A stretch of 11,322 nt of DNA from Desulfobacterales bacterium (lineage in GTDB: Bacteria; Desulfobacterota; Desulfobacteria; Desulfobacterales; JASFBJ01): contig JASFBJ010000101.1 of assembly GCA_030149585.1 (NCBI GenBank), positions 1 to 11,322 of the forward strand. Direction: 5' to 3'. The translations under genes and the position numbers were made by a program. Positions 6,091 to 11,153 of this stretch are shown here, piece after piece. How positions within the stretch are numbered: position 1 is the first letter of the stretch; each line of letters begins with the position of its first letter. Below the pieces are notes generated by a model. The model saw only the letters and a list, made by a program, of their open reading frames with translations. It did not search any database and was not told the origin of the DNA.

Positions 6091-7683
6091 TTATTTGATA
6101 AGTGACATCTTATTCTGGGAAATAGGAATGCCTAAACCAATACCTCCATGTGTATAATACCATTTTATCCCTTTTTTGGGATTATAGGCAGCCATTGAGG
6201 CTGGGTAGTAAAGTGAAATTGCCGGAACCTCATCAGCATAAATTTCCTGGATTTTATAGACAATGGCCCTGCGCTTTTCAACGTCCATCTCGGACACCTG
6301 TTCCTTGAGCAGCTTGAGCAGTTTTTTATTTGCCCCAAAGCGTGCTGAATTGACCGAGCCCGTAGCCTTGGGATTTATCATCCGGTTAAGAATTCTCGCG
6401 TCTCCAAGCAATCCTCCGTGCCCGGAGATGGCAAGATTAAAATCCCATTTTTTCACCTTTGCATCCGTGGTTGCCTGCTCCAAATTAACCAGATCAACCC
6501 TGATTCCCACTGCTTCAAATTGTTGTTTAATCACTTCGCCATCCCTGTCAGCTACAGAATCGCCCGCTACAGTGATGTTTGAAGAGAGGATTTGAACTTT
6601 TAGAGGCTGACTGTCCTTAATATAAAAGCCTTTTGCATCTTTTTTATAACCAAGAGATTCCAGAATTTCCATAGCTTTTGCTGGATTGGGAATATATGTT
6701 GGTGTGTCGGGGTTGTAAAACTCGTGGTCAGGTGAGAGCAAACCAAAAGAAGCAGGATAGCCGAAACCCCGGTGCGCCTTGTCTATAATTTCCTGCTGGT
6801 TGATGGCGCAGGCAAGTGCCTGTCGAAAGCGTTTGCTGCTAAAAGGCGCAATCCTGTGATTAATCATAAGTTTTTTGTTCCAGCCCCTTGCATTTTTAAG
6901 AATTATCATTCCCTTTTTTTTCAGTGCATTGGCCATATCAGGTTTAATATTGGCCAGATCAGCTTTGCCTGTGGATAAAGTCATGAGTGGTTTGCCTGCT
7001 TTTATATATATCAGGCGCTTTGCCTTGGGCTTGCCCTGGTAGTAATTGTTAAAGGCTTCGTAAAGATAGGTGCCCTTGGCCTTATTGAAATCAATGAATT
7101 TATATGGCCCTGTGCCGATAAAACATTTAGAATCATTGCATTTTTTAGGGTCGTTTATATTTTGCCATATATGCTTTGGAAGAATCGGCATAACGCCCCC
7201 CACATAAGCCAGAAAGGGAGCATATGGCCTATTCAGTTTTATAATTACCTTATTTGGCCCAACTGCCTTTGCACCTGAAACATCACCCATAGGCACCCAT
7301 CCATAAGGATGCTTTTTGAAGTATTCTACGGTAAATACAACGTCTGAAGAACTAAAGGCTTTGCCATCGTGCCATTTAATACCCTGGTTAAGCTCAAAAA
7401 TAAAGCTCAGCAACTTTGGATCATATGTCCAGGACTTTGCAAGAGCAGGGATATAGCCCTTCTCGTCTTTCCATATAAGAGTATCATAAACCCAGCTCAT
7501 ACGAACATAGCCGGGCCCCCGCGGATAATGGCGATATGCGTTTGGATAGCCCCAGTCCCCCTTGCTGTCGGCTATGCGGATTTCATCAACCTGGGCATGG
7601 GCTGTAAAACTTGCCGTTCCCAAAAGGGTTAGCATCATCAATAAGGCAAATTTACAAACCAGTATTTTTTTTAAATTCTTCAT
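6091..7683 (-). CDS. Family-5 extracellular solute-binding protein of the ABC importer
   Basis: A 530-residue secreted or periplasmic protein. The N-terminus is a classical signal peptide (Lys-rich start, hydrophobic core LLMMLTLLGTASF, probable cleavage after AHA at 30); there is no lipobox Cys at the cleavage site, so it should be soluble in the periplasm. The mature part shows the family-5 (DppA/OppA/NikA) pattern: an IPALAKSWTYD segment, F.L..gIKWHDGKAFSSSDVVFT, a GTGPYKF segment, FR.ALA.AIN...i near the middle, and a final Y...PAISLYYP block. A CNDSKC pair (C182, C187) could form a disulfide. It captures the ligand for the two permeases encoded next. It is the first gene of the operon, with an ideal RBS (AGGAGG at 7694-7689, five bases from the ATG). 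Peptide, nickel-chelate or other small ligands are all possible. Confidence 0.93.
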   Translation of the reverse strand: MKNLKKILVCKFALLMMLTLLGTASFTAHAQVDEIRIADSKGDWGYPNAYRHYPRGPGYVRMSWVYDTLIWKDEKGYIPALAKSWTYDPKLLSFIFELNQGIKWHDGKAFSSSDVVFTVEYFKKHPYGWVPMGDVSGAKAVGPNKVIIKLNRPYAPFLAYVGGVMPILPKHIWQNINDPKKCNDSKCFIGTGPYKFIDFNKAKGTYLYEAFNNYYQGKPKAKRLIYIKAGKPLMTLSTGKADLANIKPDMANALKKKGMIILKNARGWNKKLMINHRIAPFSSKRFRQALACAINQQEIIDKAHRGFGYPASFGLLSPDHEFYNPDTPTYIPNPAKAMEILESLGYKKDAKGFYIKDSQPLKVQILSSNITVAGDSVADRDGEVIKQQFEAVGIRVDLVNLEQATTDAKVKKWDFNLAISGHGGLLGDARILNRMINPKATGSVNSARFGANKKLLKLLKEQVSEMDVEKRRAIVYKIQEIYADEVPAISLYYPASMAAYNPKKGIKWYYTHGGIGLGIPISQNKMSLIK

Positions 7684-7688
7684 TTTTT

Positions 7689-7694
7689 CCTCCT
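7689..7694 (-). promoter_or_regulatory. Strong ribosome-binding site of the binding-protein gene
   Basis: AGGAGG on the minus strand, five bases before the ATG at 7683. It lies directly after the T-run of the leader terminator, so read-through of that hairpin is needed before this RBS is made. Confidence 0.85.
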
Positions 7695-7755
7695 AAAAAA
7701 ACAAAAAGCCACGAGAGCTTAAGGCCGTTTTTGACCTTATAAAGCCTTCGTGGCT
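7695..7755 (-). terminator. Intrinsic-terminator-like hairpin in the operon leader (attenuator)
   Basis: On the minus strand AGCCACGA (7755-7748) pairs with TCGTGGCT (7714-7707). Inside it GCTT pairs with AAGC, and AAGGTC pairs with GGCCTT with one G-T wobble. A T-rich run, TTTTTGTTTTTTT (7707-7695), follows at once, and then the RBS of the binding-protein gene. A terminator placed between promoter and first gene is the normal form of an attenuator. No riboswitch class that I know matches the leader upstream of it. Confidence 0.72.
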
Positions 7756-7847
7756 ATTAAATTTCAGTAGTATTATTTTTTGCTTGCCAATTTCTAAAAT
7801 TGCTTCTAAATGCTGCCGGCCTTCCTGGCCGGAATTTATATCTTGGA
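7756..7847 (-). promoter_or_regulatory. Structured 5' leader with a possible antiterminator
   Basis: Between the putative promoter and the terminator the leader RNA has a GC-rich hairpin CCGGCC-AGGAA-GGCCGG (7832-7816) and a second one CAATTT-TAG-AAATTG. The 3' side of the first contains AAGGCCG (7823-7817), which is exactly complementary to CGGCCTT (7727-7721) in the terminator hairpin. Pairing of these two would break the terminator. This gives a plausible on/off switch; what would trigger it is unknown. Confidence 0.45.
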
Positions 7848-7876
7848 TAAATACTCCTGATAAAGTTAAAAGTCAA
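7848..7876 (-). promoter_or_regulatory. Putative promoter of the transporter operon
   Basis: TTGACT (7876-7871) lies 17 bp upstream of TATTTA (7853-7848) on the minus strand. The -35 is good and the -10 weak, as expected of an activator-dependent promoter. Two GGCTTATTT copies (plus strand, 7889-7897 and 7900-7908), one helical turn apart, and a third partial copy at 7876-7884 sit immediately upstream, where an activator would bind. Confidence 0.5.
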
Positions 7877-8158
7877 TCTTATTTTTTTGGCTTATTTTTG
7901 GCTTATTTCCGGAGATCGTGGAAGATCTTTGCCCTTTAACAGAGGCGAGAGGAAAAAGCAGGGCACAGGTGCCGAGAAATAAAGCAGCCGCTATTTATGG
8001 CTGGGCACCAAGCACCTTGTGGAGAAAAATGAAATAAGCGCTTGATTAAATAAGTCTGGATATGGTTGAAATAAGTTGATACAAACTCAAAATTAGTTTA
8101 GCTTTCACCACCTGCTACTGCAAAGCACGAACGGGCAGGTCATGTGGAGAAAAATGCA
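7877..8158. promoter_or_regulatory. Divergent control region between the transporter operon and its likely regulator
   Basis: No gene is seen here. The heptamer AAATAAG occurs three times on the minus strand next to the operon promoter (7884-7878, 7897-7891, 7908-7902) and three times on the plus strand toward the regulator gene (8032-8038, 8048-8054, 8069-8075). A nested hairpin lies at 7968-8009 (GGTGCC with GGCACC, CAGCC with GGCTG). The 14-mer TGTGGAGAAAAATG occurs at 8018-8031, and again at 8143-8156 next to the regulator start. I find no convincing sigma70 promoter for the regulator. Confidence 0.45.
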
Positions 8159-9076
8159 ATGCCGGAAAAATTGTCGAAAAAAGATGTGCGGGGTAAAGGA
8201 GCTTTACAAGCAAAAATAGAAAAAAAATCCTTTCGATTGACCTCTCGATCCGCCCTTGGGATCATGAACTCCCTGTCTGCCCATATAGCTATTCTGGACC
8301 AGAACGGAACGATTCTGGCAACAAATGGTGCATGGGCTGAGTTTGCAAAAGCAAATAAGATACAAATGCGGCCGGATACGGTTAATATCAACTATCTTGA
8401 GATATGTGACCGCGCTTTAAGTGATTCTGCTGAAAATGCCGGGGAGGTATCTGAAGGGATTCGGGCCTTGATTACAAAAAAAATTGATGAATTTATAATA
8501 GAGTATCCATGCCATTCCTCTCATGAAAAACGGTGGTTTTATATGCGGGCCACGAGGCTTTCAGATTCCAGGCCCCTTCGGGTAGTAATCAGTCATGAGA
8601 ATATAACCGCCCTCAAGCAGGCTGAAATGGAACTGAAGCTTCAAAGACAAAACCTTGAAGAAACCAATACAGCTCTTAAGATTCTCTTAAAACAAAGGGA
8701 AGATGACAAATATGAACTTGAAGAAAGTTTGGTTTCCAATGTCAAAGAACTGGTTTTTCCATATTTAGATAAGCTGCGTAATGCAAGACTTAATTCCAAA
8801 GAAAAAACCTACCTGAATATTATCGAATCTCACCTTAACAAAATTGTCTCACCCTTAGTCCGAAAACTCTCTTCAAGATACCTCCACCTTACTCCTCAGG
8901 AAATTCAGATAGCCTCTCTTGTGAAAGGCGGCAAGGCAACAAAGGAAATTTCTCAGATCCTGTTCATTTCAGGAAACACCGTTAACTTTCACCGCAAGAA
9001 TATAAGAAGGAAGTTAGGCCTGAAAACAAAAGATATTAACCTGCGATCATACCTTCTTTCCCTGGAAGAACAGTAG
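8159..9076 (+). CDS. PAS-domain LuxR-type transcriptional regulator
   Basis: A 305-residue cytoplasmic regulator with three parts. A basic N-terminal 30 residues lead into a PAS-like sensor domain at about 35-150 (IAILDQNGTILATNGAW, then a C-terminal beta region with HEKRWFYMRATRL and VVISHENITALKQAE, the usual end of a PAS domain). A coiled-coil of about 45 residues follows (MELKLQRQNLEETNTALKIL). The C-terminus is a LuxR/GerE helix-turn-helix at about 243-300: LTPQEIQIASLVKGGKATKE, then IS..LFISGNTVNFHRKNIRRKLG. No receiver domain or phosphorylatable motif is present, so the signal is probably a ligand or redox cue sensed by PAS (inference). It is transcribed divergently from the transporter operon and is its likely controller. 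I prefer the ATG at 8159, with GGAG (8146-8149) nine bases upstream, over the GTG at 8144, whose RBS is too close. Confidence 0.9.
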   Translation: MPEKLSKKDVRGKGALQAKIEKKSFRLTSRSALGIMNSLSAHIAILDQNGTILATNGAWAEFAKANKIQMRPDTVNINYLEICDRALSDSAENAGEVSEGIRALITKKIDEFIIEYPCHSSHEKRWFYMRATRLSDSRPLRVVISHENITALKQAEMELKLQRQNLEETNTALKILLKQREDDKYELEESLVSNVKELVFPYLDKLRNARLNSKEKTYLNIIESHLNKIVSPLVRKLSSRYLHLTPQEIQIASLVKGGKATKEISQILFISGNTVNFHRKNIRRKLGLKTKDINLRSYLLSLEEQ

Positions 9077-9111
9077 CTTTTACCTACTATTTATCACCAG
9101 ATCTTCAATTA

Positions 9112-9140
9112 TTGTAATACATCCAGTTGATAATTATAAT
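9112..9140 (+). promoter_or_regulatory. Promoter of the 64-residue small gene
   Basis: TTGTAA (9112-9117), a 17-bp spacer, and a perfect TATAAT (9135-9140). Transcription should begin near 9147, giving a leader of about 57 bases before the ATG at 9204. It lies just after the regulator stop codon, so the small gene is a separate unit. Confidence 0.7.
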
Positions 9141-9203
9141 AGTTATGTGTGGGGAGTGGCAGATACTATCAACTTCTTACGAAAATATAAAAGGAGGATT
9201 ATT

Positions 9204-9398
9204 ATGAGATGGATTTGGGCAAACCTCGATGACAAAGGAAAGGGCGATGTTCAGGCTCTAGAGGATAAATTGGGAAAGAGAATACTGGCTATTTATCCTG
9301 ATTTTGTACCTAACAAAATTAACGATGATGAACTAAAGCAGATTCAAGGGCTGGATGAGAAACTAAAAGTCAATCTGGTGGCTGTGGTCAGTCATTAA
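9204..9398 (+). CDS. Small protein of unknown function, 64 residues
   Basis: I do not recognise the family. The protein begins MRWIWANLDDKGKGDVQALE and ends LVAVVSH; it is soluble-looking, rich in Asp and Lys, with no signal peptide, Cys or transmembrane segment. It looks like a compact alpha/beta fold: a short hydrophobic strand (RWIWANL), a helix (DVQALEDKLGKRILAIY), a loop with Pro, a second helix (DDELKQIQGLDEKL), and a final strand (VNLVAVVS). The real start is ATG 9204 and not the upstream in-frame ATG at 9147, because a full AAGGAGG (9191-9197) lies six bases before it and 9147 is about where transcription should begin. A near-consensus promoter, an ideal RBS and a long downstream hairpin show a real, probably well expressed gene despite its size. 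It sits between a regulator and the dead integron. Confidence 0.75.
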   Translation: MRWIWANLDDKGKGDVQALEDKLGKRILAIYPDFVPNKINDDELKQIQGLDEKLKVNLVAVVSH

Positions 9399-9427
9399 AA
9401 CTTAAACATTTTTTGCCAAACCCTGCT

Positions 9428-9495
9428 GGGGAGAATGCGCACACCCGAAGTATAGTTCAAAATATGCAGGGTGTGCATATGCTCCCCTATTTTTT
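9428..9495 (+). terminator. Long hairpin with T-run after the small gene
   Basis: GGGGAG (9428-9433) pairs with CTCCCC (9482-9487) and GCACACCC pairs with GGGTGTGC inside it, 16 of 19 positions in all, with a loop of about 22 bases. TATTTTTT follows. An outer pairing TTTTGCC with GGCAAAA can lengthen it. It fits a rho-independent terminator for the small gene, and because of the outer A-run it may also work for transcripts from the opposite strand. It is longer than usual for a simple terminator. Confidence 0.55.
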
Positions 9496-9496
9496 G

Positions 9497-9847
9497 GGGC
9501 AAAAGAGGGTGTACCTTTTTCTTTGAGCGTATGGGCATTATTTCTCCCTCAATAGGCATATCTAAAACCTCACGCTAAAGGAAAACCAGCGCATTTAAAG
9601 CCTGACGCTGTGTGGATGATGCCACATTTCTTTTACTCACCAGGTTTGATAGAAAGACTTCAACTTGTTGTCTCCCCATTTCACGTGGGTGGATTTTCCC
9701 TCCATAATAGTGGATATACCTAATAATCCATTGACAATACGTAACTTCTGTGTGATAGGCATAAAAATGGTAACGTAAAACTTCTTTGACCTGATCCATT
9801 AATTTGGCTTTTGGATCAGGACGAAATCTGTGCTTATTTTGCATCAT
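9497..9847 (-). pseudogene. intI: Integron integrase remnant (intI), N-terminal domain only
   Basis: From ATG 9847 the frame gives 90 residues with the SAM-like N-terminal domain of integron tyrosine recombinases: LMDQVKEVLRYHFYAYHTE, then the Y..WI.ryI.yyGgkHPreMG pattern (here KIHPREMG), then VEVFLSNLVSKRNVASSTQ and RQALNALVFL. The frame then meets TAG (9577-9575) exactly where the family has the Tyr of the LYREVL motif, and the same frame continues as REVLDMPIEGEIMPIRSKKK to about 9497, where similarity ends at the hairpin region. The catalytic domain with the R-H-R-Y residues is missing altogether. The gene is therefore dead twice over: nonsense codon and 3' deletion. Its orientation, divergent from the cassette genes to the right, is the classical integron layout. 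A TTG start at 9895 is unlikely. A candidate promoter TTGACA-N18-GATATT lies just upstream. Confidence 0.88.
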
Positions 9848-9856
9848 ATTTTCTTT

Positions 9857-9886
9857 AATATCGGAATAAGTGTAAAAAAATGTCAA
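9857..9886 (-). promoter_or_regulatory. Candidate promoter of the integrase remnant
   Basis: On the minus strand a perfect TTGACA (9886-9881) lies 18 bp before GATATT (9862-9857, four of six to consensus). The predicted start is close to 9850, leaving almost no leader before the ATG at 9847. Part of the spacer belongs to a 15-bp inverted repeat. I see no convincing LexA box, which many integrase promoters carry. Confidence 0.45.
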
Positions 9887-10004
9887 TAAATGCAATATGT
9901 GTACTAAATATCTATTTTATACTGCTTTTATCGTTTAATATAATAATATGCGTAAAAAAATACAACCTATACGCAAAAATATCATGTACTTTTTTACACT
10001 TATT
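9865..10004. repeat. 15-bp perfect inverted repeat flanking the attI region
   Basis: AATAAGTGTAAAAAA (9865-9879) and TTTTTTACACTTATT (9990-10004) are exact inverted complements enclosing 110 bp. One copy overlaps the integrase promoter and the other stops six bases before the cassette junction. An inner pair TGCGTA/TACGCA (9949-9954, 9970-9975) lies between them. Confidence 0.7.
9916..9944 (+). promoter_or_regulatory. Candidate cassette promoter (Pc)
   Basis: TTTATA (9916-9921), a 17-bp spacer and a perfect TATAAT (9939-9944), reading toward cassette 1 from between integrase and attI. This is the usual position and direction of an integron Pc. The surroundings are very AT-rich, so chance matches are likelier than elsewhere. 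Confidence 0.5.
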
Positions 10005-10016
10005 GCTCTGTTATAT
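9945..10016 (+). other. attI-like primary integration site of the integron
   Basis: The cassette junction is GTTATAT (10010-10016), one base from the R' consensus GTTRRRY. It lies between the integrase remnant and the first cassette gene, where attI belongs. attI sites are poorly conserved, so its left limit is arbitrary. Position and the exact match of the junction to the cassette's own R'' (11075-11083) are the evidence. Confidence 0.6.
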
Positions 10017-11129
10017 GAAAGCAGGAACCACACAGGAACAATACTAAATGGGAAGAGATGTAACCTTATATCCCAAAAAAGCATCAAGAGAAGAACTCAA
10101 AAATTACTTGGAAAGCATGGGGTTCGTTAAGTGCAAACATTTTTGGGATTGGCCCAAAGGTACTTTAAATTACTCGTGGTTCGATTATGAAGACTTCAAA
10201 TCTATTGATGGAGTTTCTGTAGATATTTATCCCTTGTCAGGAGAAGAACTAAGCGTTACTGGCAACAATTGGGCACTACATGCTCGTAATTTATCTGGTG
10301 CAAGTTGGCACGATGTAAAGATGCTAAATGATGTTTTACGTGTGGCAAGAAAACTTTTTGGCGGGACTATCAAAGGCGATTATGGAACAAATCGTTATGC
10401 TCCGTTATGGGATGACGATAGCACACCAATAAGTAGAGGAATATCTGGAATATATAGCCATGTTAATAGAGAAATTTCTGCCGTGAAGTTCGCTCTACCT
10501 GATCCTTCGATAAAACAACAGCCCCATGCAGATGGAAAAATTGATGATTTCATTGAATTTACTCAAAACTTGGATCCGAGCAGGGTTATCTATAACGGTT
10601 TGGTGCCTTTTGCAGTTTCAATGTTTGAGTACTTTTTCTCACAAGCATTCCAAGTGCTTATCAAATACGATGAATTTGCATTGAAAAAGCGAAGCTCTCA
10701 CAAACAAAAACTAAACTTCGAAACCCTGCTCGAAATTGAGAAGAAAGATAAGAGTATTGAAAATATTATTGCCGAAAACTATACATTTCAAAATCTAAAC
10801 CAACTAAACAAAGCTTATAAAGACTGGCTGAATATTGATGTTAGGAAAATTTTATATAAAAAGAAAAGGGTTGGGAATTCCGTTTCATTTCTGGAAAACC
10901 GGATATCCGACATAATCCAATACCGTCATGGAATTGTTCACCACTTCTCAATAGATCGTTCTCTAACTAAAGAAGGATACATTCATATCCTTGAGGCAAT
11001 TGAAAAAGGAATAAATGAGTTCATTTCTTTTATTGAGCGAAAATATGGTTTTAAAGTTGATGAGCATTGCTAAATCATATAACAATGCAAATTCAGCCGA
11101 CGCAAAAAGCCGCGCGGCTGATTAGCCCG
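10011..11129 (+). mobile_element. Integron gene cassette 1
   Basis: The cassette runs from the TT of GTTATATGA (10010-10018) to the G of the next R' core GTTCGGC (11129-11135). Its first bases are exactly complementary, over nine positions, to the R'' of its own attC (TCATATAAC, 11075-11083), as required of a cassette that was once a circle. It carries a single gene in the usual orientation, whose stop codon lies two bases before the attC. Total length is about 1.12 kb. Confidence 0.82.
10048..11073 (+). CDS. Cassette protein of unknown function with C-terminal HEPN-like domain
   Basis: A 341-residue soluble protein. Residues 1-155 form an N-terminal domain that I cannot name; it is rich in Trp and Asp, with GTNRYAPLWDDDSTPISRG (113-131) its most distinctive part. 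Residues about 175-335 are mainly helical. They begin with an amphipathic pair (NGLVPFAVSMFEYFFSQAF) and contain YRHGIVHHF (292-300), which gives R293-x4-H298, the R-x4-6-H motif of HEPN domains. HEPN proteins are often ribonucleases in toxin-antitoxin, abortive-infection and CRISPR-linked systems; some are inactive binding modules. No kinase, nucleotidyltransferase or antitoxin partner is encoded in the cassette. A self-contained defence or stress effector is the best guess, not a finding. The ATG at 10048 has AGGA ten bases upstream. The frame is intact and is probably driven by Pc. Confidence 0.7.
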   Translation: MGRDVTLYPKKASREELKNYLESMGFVKCKHFWDWPKGTLNYSWFDYEDFKSIDGVSVDIYPLSGEELSVTGNNWALHARNLSGASWHDVKMLNDVLRVARKLFGGTIKGDYGTNRYAPLWDDDSTPISRGISGIYSHVNREISAVKFALPDPSIKQQPHADGKIDDFIEFTQNLDPSRVIYNGLVPFAVSMFEYFFSQAFQVLIKYDEFALKKRSSHKQKLNFETLLEIEKKDKSIENIIAENYTFQNLNQLNKAYKDWLNIDVRKILYKKKRVGNSVSFLENRISDIIQYRHGIVHHFSIDRSLTKEGYIHILEAIEKGINEFISFIERKYGFKVDEHC

Positions 11130-11135
11130 TTCGGC
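11075..11135 (+). other. attC recombination site of cassette 1
   Basis: R'' ATATAAC (11077-11083, extended TCATATAAC from 11075), then GCAAA, an extra T, and the arm TCAGCCG (11093-11099), which pairs perfectly with CGGCTGA (11115-11121); then TTAGC, which pairs with GCAAA in all but one position, and the R' core GTTCGGC (11129-11135). At about 60 bp it is at the short end of the attC range. The single unpaired T in one arm resembles the extrahelical base that sets strand choice. R' has C where the consensus GTTRRRY wants a purine. Confidence 0.8.
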
Positions 11136-11153
11136 TAAGAGGAGGTAATAAGA

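Noticed and set aside
7756..7876. Known riboswitch classes in the operon leader
   Set aside because: I compared what I remember of the TPP, cobalamin, SAM-I, fluoride, Ni/Co, molybdenum-cofactor and c-di-GMP-I cores and found none; recorded as an unassigned attenuator instead.
9428..9487. The long hairpin as another attC site
   Set aside because: The arms are long and nearly perfect, but there is no GTTRRRY core at the expected end and no RYYYAAC partner; a terminator is simpler.
9948..10130. 60-codon plus-strand open frame starting in the attI region
   Set aside because: It overlaps the start of the HEPN-type gene out of frame, lacks an RBS and covers the recombination site.
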